Assembly: GCA_002279765.1 (NCBI GenBank)
Contig: NCCR01000264.1
Span: 1 to 5,196, forward strand
Reading direction: 5' to 3'
DNA from: Verrucomicrobia bacterium 12-59-8
GTDB lineage: Bacteria; Verrucomicrobiota; Verrucomicrobiae; Verrucomicrobiales; Verrucomicrobiaceae
Length of the DNA: 5,196 bases
Part shown: piece by piece, positions 1-5,196 of the stretch
Numbering within the stretch: position 1 is the stretch's first letter
How the letters are laid out: the number at the start of each line of letters is the position of its first letter
Translations under genes and position numbers: made by a program
The notes under the pieces: generated by a model
Databases searched by the model: none
What the model saw: the letters and a program-made list of their open reading frames with translations, nothing else
Told to the model about the DNA's origin: nothing

Positions 1-811
1 ACTTGGCTATCAACTCCGTGAGACGTGGCGAAGGCGTGGGATCGAGCACCACGAGGACCGGCGTCAGGCCTGCCGCCCGACACTCCACCGGAAACGACAG
101 CTCTTCGGCAAAGCGCCCTTGCCCGCTGGCTGCAATCGTGACGCGCAGCTTGAACTCGTAAGCCAGTTGGTTTTCACCGTCATAGCAATCAATCTGGCGT
201 CCTTCGTCGGTGGTCTGTCCCCGCTCGTTGAGGCGCTTGACCGGAGAATTGCGGGAACCAACCGCTTCACCGCCCAAGCAACTTGCCAAGACAGGCTCGA
301 ACAGATAGCCGGTCTCCTGGGCTGCGCGGTTGTCCACGTCGAAAATCCATTTTCTCCAGACGAGCCAAGCTGCCAGCAGCTCGTGATGCACAGCGCCAAA
401 CTCAAGGAGGCTGCGCGGCCCGATCTGGTTCATGGTCGGACGCGGTTGAGTGGACAGGATTCGCTGATACTTGCGGCGGCGCTTGTGCAGCGCGGTGAGG
501 TTCGCGAAGTAGAGACCGAAATCGGGTTCGTGTGCGATGCACGCCGCCAAACTCTCGACCAGACCGGTTGCCGATGGGCATGCGGACTGAGGGATTTGAA
601 ACCAGGCCAAAGGAAGACGGTAGTAATCCGTACTTGGTGCTGAAGTAGAAAGGGGCGGCAGTTGTGAGACTGACTCTGGTATTGAAAGATCACCGCAGCA
701 CTGCGTCAGTAAGCAAAACAACTCATTCTCCGAGAGCGCCACGCGGTCGTCTCCACTGCCAAGAATGCGTGCGGCACTGAATTGTTTTTTGATTTCAATG
801 GGGATTGGCAT
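1..811 (-). CDS. Type II restriction endonuclease, PD-(D/E)XK type (partial, C-terminus off the window)
   Basis: This is probably the cleaving partner of the adjacent m5C methyltransferase, a cytoplasmic endonuclease that cuts DNA left unmethylated at the shared site. I translated the minus strand from the ATG at 811-809 and found 270 codons without a stop before the left edge, so the C-terminus is missing. The N-terminal two thirds (MPIPIEIKKQFSAARILGSG onward) look helical and have no recognised motif. The nuclease signature is at residues 198-223: a G-Q-T-T-D-E-G-R-Q-I-D stretch ending at D208, then Y-E-F-K-L-R with E219 and K221, so D-x10-E-x-K. A Q-G-R-F-A-E-E-L segment (231-238) and a hydrophobic strand V-L-V-V-L-D-P (252-258) follow, as expected for the core sheet. 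The start lies 2 bases after the methyltransferase stop, which suggests coupled translation. The ApaLI-like family, whose methylase is also m5C, is a possible relative from memory only. The recognition site cannot be read from the sequence. Confidence 0.85.
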   Translation of the reverse strand, partial: MPIPIEIKKQFSAARILGSGDDRVALSENELFCLLTQCCGDLSIPESVSQLPPLSTSAPSTDYYRLPLAWFQIPQSACPSATGLVESLAACIAHEPDFGLYFANLTALHKRRRKYQRILSTQPRPTMNQIGPRSLLEFGAVHHELLAAWLVWRKWIFDVDNRAAQETGYLFEPVLASCLGGEAVGSRNSPVKRLNERGQTTDEGRQIDCYDGENQLAYEFKLRVTIAASGQGRFAEELSFPVECRAAGLTPVLVVLDPTPSPRLTELIAK

Positions 812-816
812 GGTCA
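809..816 (-). promoter_or_regulatory. Coupled stop-start junction TGACCATG between methyltransferase and endonuclease
   Basis: On the minus strand the methyltransferase stop TGA (816-814) is followed by CC and then the endonuclease ATG (811-809). The preceding bases (GAAAAACCGAAAAAC) are A-rich and contain no GGAGG-like motif. The endonuclease is therefore probably translated by ribosomes reinitiating after the methyltransferase. That would tie endonuclease output to methylase output and keep it low. The junction is seen directly; the regulatory consequence is inferred. Confidence 0.6.
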
Positions 817-2163
817 GTTTTTCGGTTTTTCGAACAACACGAGTTGTTCTTCCTGAGATTCCACCAACTCGGTAAGCACGGACTCCGTTCTGGCCAGCGC
901 CGGACTCATTCCTTCCGAGCGAGTCAGGCGAAAACGGAGCGTTGGACGGGGTGAAGCGTTGTAGCGCAGGTCAAAGCCGTATTCCTGCGCAATATGTTCT
1001 GCCACCGCACGAGCCAGGAGCGGGGGAATGGCATTGCCAATTTGCTGGATGCGACTGGCCGCACTCCCGGCGAAGACAAACGCATCTGGAAAGGTCTGCA
1101 ATCGGGCGCACTCCCGCAAGGTCAGCAGGCGGTCTTCCGTCGGATGCACAAACTCCCTCGTCGCTGCGCTGGTGATGGTCAGACTAGGTTCATCCGCAAA
1201 GAAGCGTTTGAGGCCAGAGGGTGCGCCTCCGCGTCTCTCGACAGGTGTGCCGTCCATCACGCGGCGAAAGGCCCGGCGGCGAAATGACTCGTGCTGCAAA
1301 TGTTCTGGCAAGTCCTTCATGGTTTGCCCCGGTGCCAGCCCGCGCACCCGCTCCAACTGGATGGCCGAGAGAGTCGGCGAAAAGTGATCCGTAACCGTCT
1401 GCGCGTCTCCCCGGAGATAGGTCTGCAATTCATTTTTGGGCGGTGCGATGTGTGCGAGCGGCTTTCCTGCCTCCGTGGTCGCTGGTGGGAGATCGCTCGT
1501 CGCCGTCGAAAAGGTGACTTCCCCCTTTCGAAAGATGTTCCCTGAAAACAGGGTGACCGCATCAGGGAAGACAAAGTCATGCCCGATGCGATTCCCCACG
1601 ATGAGCACTCGCTTGCGACGTTGGGGCACACCGTAGCCCTGCGCATAAACCTTCTCCAGATTGACCGAATAGCCCGCGTCGAGAAAAGCCTCCACCGCAT
1701 CGCGGACATGCAGGCCACCATCGTTCGTCAACAACCCTTCGACATTCTCCATGACGAACCACTTGGGTCGGATGCCTTCGAGCAGCCGGACATAGTGGCG
1801 AACCAGCGAATTGCGCGGATCCTCGCCCGACTTCATCCCTGCGCTGCTAAACCCCTGACATGGCGGGCCACCCAGCAGAATGTCGAGTTCACCCGAACGG
1901 AGACCGACTTTATCCAGCAGCATTTCCGACCCGAGGTCGCGAACGTCCGCCACCTCACAAGGTGTTGCTTTAAAGTTGCGCTGATAGGACTCCATAGCAT
2001 CGCGGTCAATGTCCGTTGCAAATCGGACATCGAAACCCGCTTGCTGGAATCCAAGTGAGCAACCACCCGCGCCCGCGAACAGGCTAATGGCTGTCGGTTT
2101 ATTGCCTGATGTTCTAATGATCTTCAATGTCGTGTGTATGGCAATGGTTTCAGCAGGCAGCAT
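814..2163 (-). CDS. DNA (cytosine-5-)-methyltransferase of a type II restriction-modification system
   Basis: This enzyme transfers a methyl group from S-adenosylmethionine to C5 of a cytosine in a specific DNA site and so protects it from the linked nuclease. The 449-residue protein has the canonical m5C motif order. Motif I is S-L-F-A-G-A-G-G (27-34) for AdoMet binding. Motif IV is G-G-P-P-C-Q-G-F-S (98-106) with catalytic C102. Motif VI is M-E-N-V (138-141). Motif VIII is Q-R-R-K-R (181-185). A variable target-recognition region spans about 191-340. Motif IX is R-E-C-A-R-L-Q-T-F-P (350-359), and motif X is Q-I-G-N-A-I-P-P (374-381). Length is normal for the family. About 55 residues after motif X form a tail of unknown role. 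The ATG at 2163 is fixed upstream by an in-frame TGA at 2169-2167, and it has no Shine-Dalgarno. GC is lower than in the genes upstream. The nuclease gene follows directly. All key residues are present, so it is probably active. Confidence 0.97.
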   Translation of the reverse strand: MLPAETIAIHTTLKIIRTSGNKPTAISLFAGAGGCSLGFQQAGFDVRFATDIDRDAMESYQRNFKATPCEVADVRDLGSEMLLDKVGLRSGELDILLGGPPCQGFSSAGMKSGEDPRNSLVRHYVRLLEGIRPKWFVMENVEGLLTNDGGLHVRDAVEAFLDAGYSVNLEKVYAQGYGVPQRRKRVLIVGNRIGHDFVFPDAVTLFSGNIFRKGEVTFSTATSDLPPATTEAGKPLAHIAPPKNELQTYLRGDAQTVTDHFSPTLSAIQLERVRGLAPGQTMKDLPEHLQHESFRRRAFRRVMDGTPVERRGGAPSGLKRFFADEPSLTITSAATREFVHPTEDRLLTLRECARLQTFPDAFVFAGSAASRIQQIGNAIPPLLARAVAEHIAQEYGFDLRYNASPRPTLRFRLTRSEGMSPALARTESVLTELVESQEEQLVLFEKPKN

Positions 2164-2336
2164 GCGTCAATTGGGCGGAATCGGCGCTTGGCGTGGCATG
2201 CGGGTCTTGGGCCAAGACAAGCGGGGAATGAATCTGAAGGCAAGGGTTTGGGGTGGTTTTATCGAAACCGAGCGCAACTAGGGGTGCCACATCGCCCATT
2301 CCACACCGCTTTCCGGCCATGCGTTTTGAAAACCGC
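2164..2336. other. Intergenic region between the lipoprotein and the R-M operon
   Basis: This 173-base stretch has no convincing gene on either strand. It must contain the 5' leader, and probably the promoter, of the methyltransferase gene. On the minus strand I see no convincing -35/-10 pair; TTGCCT followed 17 bases later by TTGTCT is the nearest and is poor. A small inverted repeat GGTTT-5 nt-AAACC lies at 2255-2269. A partial one, GCGTTTTGAAAACCGC, sits at about 2322-2337 by the lipoprotein stop. Neither has the strong GC stem and U-run of an intrinsic terminator, so read-through from the upstream operon is possible. Confidence 0.6.
2204..2218. promoter_or_regulatory. Perfect palindrome upstream of the methyltransferase, possible operator
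   Basis: The 15-base sequence GTCTTGGGCCAAGAC has perfect 7-base arms (GTCTTGG / CCAAGAC) around one central base. It ends 41 bases before the methyltransferase ATG. Methylases and controller proteins of R-M systems often bind such sites to control their own expression. No separate controller gene is visible here, so autoregulation by the methyltransferase is one option. It could also be the leader hairpin or chance. Confidence 0.3.
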
Positions 2337-2909
2337 TCAGCGTGTCGGATAGAGATCTGGCATCAGCAGGGGGCGCAGGACCATGGGGGTGAGCTTCCAG
2401 GGCAGGGGCACCCAGGGGTGCCCTTTGTCATCCTTGAGCAGGCCCCACCAGAGGCGGCCGCCATTGCGCCAGGGATCGATCACTAGGCCGTCTTCAAAGC
2501 GCTGGCCTTTCGCGGTGACGATGATGCCGTGGTGCTCTTGCCACGTGTCGCGCTTTGAGGAGCTGAGATGCAGCTCCAACGTCTTGAGATTGAGGCGGAA
2601 GAGGAAGGGGAACAAATCATCCCGCCACTGGTAGCAGAGGCCGCGCTTGCGCAGGCCGGTGTTGACGAGGCCGTTGTTCATCCACGGATAGACGAGGGGC
2701 TTGAAGTCTGCGGAGAGTTTGGCGGATTCTTCGATCGCGGTGGTCGCGAGGCGGTCTGCCTCGTGCGCGTTCACCGTCGGGGAGAGCTGCTGGAGAGCGT
2801 GGCTGAGGCGGTGTGCTTTGTCCTGACGTTCGGCTGGCGTGCCGGGGTTGACGCAGGAGGCGAGGGCCAGGGTGAGCAGCAGTGCAATGAGGCGCGAAAC
2901 GGTGAACAT
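2337..2909 (-). CDS. Putative lipoprotein with Cys-His-Asp papain/transglutaminase-like motifs, function unknown
   Basis: The 190-residue product starts with a lipoprotein signal: M-F-T-V-S-R, a hydrophobic core L7-A17, and the lipobox L-A-S-C with lipidated C19. It should be exported and anchored in a membrane. The mature part is helical at first (20-75). It then shows three spaced motifs: R-G-L-C-Y-Q-W (89-95, C92), E-H-H-G-I-I-V (125-131, H126/H127) and G-L-V-I-D-P-W-R (141-148, D145). A Cys, then a His followed by a beta strand, then an Asp is the order of papain-fold and transglutaminase-like enzymes. I infer that fold; catalysis is unproven. An aromatic segment (R152-W170) follows. The ATG at 2909 is chosen because it gives the signal peptide. 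The open frame continues upstream to 3254 but would run inside the preceding gene. There is no Shine-Dalgarno, and the gap to the upstream gene is 13 bases, so it is likely in the same operon. Confidence 0.8.
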   Translation of the reverse strand: MFTVSRLIALLLTLALASCVNPGTPAERQDKAHRLSHALQQLSPTVNAHEADRLATTAIEESAKLSADFKPLVYPWMNNGLVNTGLRKRGLCYQWRDDLFPFLFRLNLKTLELHLSSSKRDTWQEHHGIIVTAKGQRFEDGLVIDPWRNGGRLWWGLLKDDKGHPWVPLPWKLTPMVLRPLLMPDLYPTR

Positions 2910-2922
2910 GCGGTGGGGAAAA

Positions 2923-3882
2923 TCAGGGCAGGGGGCCGTGGGCGGCTTCGTGCAGTGTGCGGGCCTGCTGCTGCCACTGCTCACGGTGGGCGCGGTTTTT
3001 GAAGGCCAGGAGTTCGCTGAAGGCGCGCAGCTCGTCGGCGTCCCATAGGGCGATCTGCCGCCAGGTACGGATGCCGTGGGCGCGGAGATGGTCGCTGGTG
3101 ATTTTTTTGATGCCCTTGATCTGCGTGAGGTCGTCATCGGGCACGTCGGCTTGTGCGGCGGTGGTCTCCTCCACGCGCAGGAGCACACGGGTTTGATTTT
3201 GCAGCCGCTCAATCTCGGAGGTGGTGGTGAGCAGGCGCTTTTCACGATCGGCAAAACTGCGGCGTGCGAGCGCCCGGCCGGTGGAGTCTGCGGGTGTCTG
3301 GCCTTCCAGTGCGCTGATGCGCCGCTGCCAGTCGTCGCGCTCCTGCGTCAGGGTGGCGAGGCCCGCCTGATGCGTGGAGAGCTGGCCTTCGAGCGCGGTG
3401 ATGGTTTCGCGGAGCGAGGCGGTGCGGGCTTTGGGTTTCGCCGTGGTGGCATTGCGCTTGCGTTTGGGTTTGGCGGGGGCGGCCTCATCGGCGGTCGGGG
3501 CTGTGCTGCGCTGGCGGTCGAGTTCTGCCTGGGCGGCGCTATGGGCGGCACGCAGTTGCTCCAGCTCCGCGAGCAGCCGGGTCATTTCTGTTTCGAGCGC
3601 CTGTGCGGCTTCGCGTGTCTTGGCGGCCTCATCCTGCCGCAGACGCGCTTCCGCCTGGGCGGATTGCAAAGCGTCCCGCAGGGCCTGGAGTTCGTCGGCA
3701 GTCGGGTCTTGCAGGGCTGGGGTGGCTAGGGCGGCTTGTGTGGCATCGAGCCGGGCCGTCAGTTCGTTGATGCGCTGCTGCAGGTCACTGCCGCGCCACT
3801 GCCAGCCAAACCAGGCGAACAGCGCGGCGGTGAGGCCGAGCAGCGGTGCGAGGTAGAGCAGCAGCCAGAGGAAGGAGGACAT
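2923..3882 (-). CDS. Membrane-anchored coiled-coil protein with C-terminal helix-hairpin-helix-like domain
   Basis: The 319-residue protein has one N-terminal transmembrane helix at about 4-26, followed by W-Q-W-R. The positive charge after the helix places the rest in the cytoplasm by the positive-inside rule. Residues 32-125 are an Ala/Glu/Gln/Arg/Leu-rich coiled coil. A basic linker follows (137-155, K-P-K-R-K-R and K-P-K-A-R), then a second coil at about 156-235. The C-terminal domain (248-315) reads D-D-L-T-Q-I-K-G-I-K-K, G-I-R-T-W-R-Q-I-A and W-Q-Q-Q-A-R. This matches the pattern of the small helix-hairpin-helix domain seen at the end of some NuoE and other fusion proteins, though the usual G-I-G-P-K is changed to G-I-K-K-I. 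Such domains bind DNA or proteins; the ligand here is unknown. The layout recalls RmuC (anchor plus coil) but lacks its nuclease. The gene overlaps the upstream one by one base and precedes the lipoprotein. Confidence 0.82.
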   Translation of the reverse strand: MSSFLWLLLYLAPLLGLTAALFAWFGWQWRGSDLQQRINELTARLDATQAALATPALQDPTADELQALRDALQSAQAEARLRQDEAAKTREAAQALETEMTRLLAELEQLRAAHSAAQAELDRQRSTAPTADEAAPAKPKRKRNATTAKPKARTASLRETITALEGQLSTHQAGLATLTQERDDWQRRISALEGQTPADSTGRALARRSFADREKRLLTTTSEIERLQNQTRVLLRVEETTAAQADVPDDDLTQIKGIKKITSDHLRAHGIRTWRQIALWDADELRAFSELLAFKNRAHREQWQQQARTLHEAAHGPLP

Positions 3883-3884
3883 CA
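3880..3884 (-). promoter_or_regulatory. TGATG stop-start overlap between the BON-like and coiled-coil genes
   Basis: On the minus strand the stop TGA (3884-3882) shares its last base with the ATG (3882-3880) of the next gene. The 20 bases before it (GCCCACCCTGCTTTCCGCTG) contain no Shine-Dalgarno. Expression of the coiled-coil protein is therefore probably coupled by termination-reinitiation to translation of the BON-like protein, which argues that the two act together. Confidence 0.6.
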
Positions 3885-5196
3885 GCGGAAAGCAGGGTGG
3901 GCCAGGTGCAGGCGAAGCTGCTCAATGGCCTCGGCGGTGAGTTCTTCAACAACCGTGGCCGTCAGGCCGGCGGGCAGGCTGCCGGACTGGGCCAGCCCGC
4001 CCGCCTCGACGAGCTGGCGTGTCACCGGGATGAGCGTCCAGGTGCTGCCGGGTTTGGCGATGGCGAAAGTCCCCGCGCTGCCGGCAGCAGGTGGCGGAGG
4101 CAGGCTTTTCAGGGTGTGCAGGATGCCGCCGGAGGGCTCGCAGTCGCCACGCACCTGAACCTGGTCGTCGATGACGAGGAACGGCGGGCTGTAGGTGTGG
4201 CGCGCGGCGGCGATGAGCTGGGCGCGCACGGCCTCTTCCGCGACCTGCCCGGAGAGGATGGCCTTGGTGCCGAAGAGGGCGAGGGCGATGAAGGCGGGAA
4301 CTGTGGGCGGGGAGGGAGCAGGTGCGCCGGAGTCGTCCCCCTGCAGCCAGTGGCTGAGCATGGCGCTGTCATTTTGCAGCGGCTTGGCATCCATGCCTGC
4401 TGGCAGGTCTTCCTGCCATGACTGCTCGCGGGGCGCGGTCTGCCAGTCCACGGACTTCCAGGCTTCGCCGCTGAGGCTGAGAAAACAGGATTTGCCACCA
4501 GCTTTGCCCCGCGCTGGCAGCAGGGCGGTGGTGATGGGGCCAAAATCTCCGCTGGGACGACGCTGCGCGCTGACGCGGATCTCATCATGCAGGCGGCGTG
4601 GGGCGAAGGCGACGAGAGCGTCTGCGAGAATCTCCTGCTTCATGGCGGCGCCCACCTCGCCACGGAGAATGATCTGCTGATCCCGCACCGCGATGAAGAG
4701 ATAGCCCGGCGGCAGTCGGGCCTGGCGCGCGCTTTCCACCTGGGCCTGGTGCTGCTGCTGCTGGGTGGCGCGCAGCTCCTGCAAGGCGGGCAGGACTTGG
4801 TGCTGCCACTCATCCGCGCTCACGCCCAGGGTGCGCGCTTCAGCCAGCAGCTCGGAGTCAGAATTGCTCAGCGCCAGCTCTTTCCAGGACTGGCCGATGC
4901 GTGCTAGGTAGGCCTGCACATTGGACTGCGGGGCTGGCACCGTGCGCAGGGTGGTAGAGACGCTGGCGGCTTCGTCGTGGTTCGCAGCGTCGGTGCCGGG
5001 CATGCCTTCGCTCAGGCCGCCCCGGATGCTCCAGGCTTTCTGCACGCTATGCGCGAGGTCGCGGGCCTCATAGGCGTTGGCGGCGGTGCCCAGCAGCCGC
5101 GCATGAGCGCCATCGGCCGCCAGCAGCATCCAGCCGGGAGGGCTGGGAATGACTTCGACCTCGTTCTGCACGCCGCTGACGGGATTGAGGTGAAGC
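3882..5196 (-). CDS. Repetitive BON-like domain protein of unknown function (5' end off the window)
   Basis: The reading frame is open from the right edge to the TGA at 3884-3882. A GTG at 5171 could start a 429-residue protein. However, eight in-frame codons before it (L-H-L-N-P-V-S-G) are also open and no Shine-Dalgarno precedes it, so the true start is probably outside. Numbering from that GTG, three units resemble each other: 10-57 (P-P-G-W-M-L-L-A-A), 154-276 (P-P-G-Y-L-F-I-A-V ... I-L-R-G-E-V) and 290-420 (F-I-A-L-A-L ... I-L-S-G-Q-V). The I-L-x-G-x-V core followed by an A/L-rich helix and a D-x-I/V-x-V strand is BON-like. Units 2 and 3 continue with matching P-S-G (206, 346) and L-P-A-G (256, 399) blocks. 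Residues 58-153 form a linker with a helical, Gln-rich part (136-149). BON domains often occur in periplasmic or outer-membrane proteins, including next to OmpA domains, but no OmpA domain is visible. The gene is coupled to the coiled-coil gene. Confidence 0.75.
   Translation of the reverse strand, partial: LHLNPVSGVQNEVEVIPSPPGWMLLAADGAHARLLGTAANAYEARDLAHSVQKAWSIRGGLSEGMPGTDAANHDEAASVSTTLRTVPAPQSNVQAYLARIGQSWKELALSNSDSELLAEARTLGVSADEWQHQVLPALQELRATQQQQHQAQVESARQARLPPGYLFIAVRDQQIILRGEVGAAMKQEILADALVAFAPRRLHDEIRVSAQRRPSGDFGPITTALLPARGKAGGKSCFLSLSGEAWKSVDWQTAPREQSWQEDLPAGMDAKPLQNDSAMLSHWLQGDDSGAPAPSPPTVPAFIALALFGTKAILSGQVAEEAVRAQLIAAARHTYSPPFLVIDDQVQVRGDCEPSGGILHTLKSLPPPPAAGSAGTFAIAKPGSTWTLIPVTRQLVEAGGLAQSGSLPAGLTATVVEELTAEAIEQLRLHLAHPAFR
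3912..5144 (-). repeat. Three degenerate protein-level repeats in the BON-like gene
   Basis: The units lie at about 5144-5001, 4712-4344 and 4304-3912. The first is short and covers only the core. The second and third are about 125-130 residues each and align from the hydrophobic strand through I-L-x-G-x-V, then D-x-I/V-x-V, P-S-G, and L-P-A-G. The spacings agree: core to P-S-G is 38 and 41 residues, and P-S-G to L-P-A-G is 50 and 53. Similarity is at protein level and not obvious in the DNA, which indicates an old duplication. Confidence 0.5.

Noticed and set aside
119..643. Plus-strand 174-codon ORF
   Set aside because: It lies antisense to the continuous minus frame that encodes the endonuclease with a nuclease signature. 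Its own product has no recognisable motif.
64..693. Two short minus-strand ORFs (64-405 and 430-693) as separate genes
   Set aside because: They are in other frames than the uninterrupted 270-codon endonuclease frame covering the same region.
2255..2269. Inverted repeat GGTTT-TATCG-AAACC as a transcription terminator
   Set aside because: The stem is only 5 bp, AT-rich, and not followed by a U-run on either strand.
2910..3254. Extension of the lipoprotein gene upstream to an ATG at 3254
   Set aside because: It would bury the signal peptide and lipobox mid-protein and overlap most of the C-terminal half of the coiled-coil gene. The extra residues are Pro/Ser/Arg-rich, typical of an out-of-frame shadow.
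3076..3729. Plus-strand 217-codon Gly-rich ORF
   Set aside because: It is antisense to the coiled-coil gene. High GC and repetitive Ala/Glu/Gln codons give long open frames on the other strand, and its Gly/Leu-rich product shows no domain.
3846..4680. Plus-strand ORFs of 160-190 codons opposite the BON-like gene
   Set aside because: They are shadows of a GC-rich gene. The minus frame shows internal repeats and an exact stop-start junction with its neighbour.
4752..4763. CTG trinucleotide run as a microsatellite or phase-variable tract
   Set aside because: It is only four units, encodes a short Gln run in the linker of the BON-like protein, and a multiple-of-three change would not alter the frame.
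5169..5171. GTG at 5171 as the true start of the BON-like gene
   Set aside because: The frame is open to the window edge, no Shine-Dalgarno precedes it, and the first repeat begins about 10 residues later. The gene is more safely called 5'-partial.
1..5196. CRISPR array, tRNA, rRNA, insertion sequence or prophage
   Set aside because: No regularly spaced direct repeats, tRNA-like folds, transposase motifs or phage genes were seen. Nearly all bases are within protein genes.

Overview
This window reads entirely on the minus strand, so transcription runs from high to low coordinates. It is gene-dense, and every supported gene points the same way. The upstream part (about 2337-5196) is very GC-rich: positions 3421-3480 have 40 G/C in 60. 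It has long shadow ORFs on the opposite strand. The restriction-modification part (about 1-2163) is visibly less GC-rich: 661-720 has 28 of 60 and 1981-2040 has 32 of 60. None of the four visible start codons has a recognisable Shine-Dalgarno sequence. The envelope-type proteins and weak Shine-Dalgarno use would suit a high-GC member of the Planctomycetota-Verrucomicrobiota-Chlamydiota group, perhaps Verrucomicrobiota. That is inference only, since no marker gene is present.

Region A (5196 down to 2337) is a tight three-gene block. First is the 3' part of a gene for a repetitive BON-like protein that enters from the right edge. It overlaps by one base (TGATG) a gene for a single-pass membrane protein with coiled coils, a basic linker and a C-terminal helix-hairpin-helix-like domain. 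Thirteen bases later comes a 190-residue lipoprotein with a classic lipobox and conserved-looking Cys, His and Asp motifs. The three look co-transcribed and envelope-associated, but I recognise no named pathway for them.

Region B (2336-2164) is a 173-base gap with no gene. It holds a perfect 7-base-arm palindrome close to the next gene start and probably carries the promoter for the next unit.

Region C (2163 down to 1) is a type II restriction-modification system. A complete m5C DNA methyltransferase gene is followed after 2 bases by a second gene that stays open to the left edge (270 codons, no stop). This second gene carries a PD-(D/E)XK-like nuclease signature (D208, E219-x-K221) and is almost certainly the partner restriction endonuclease. 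The order M then R, the junction TGACCATG and the lower GC content fit a mobile R-M cassette placed downstream of an unrelated chromosomal operon.
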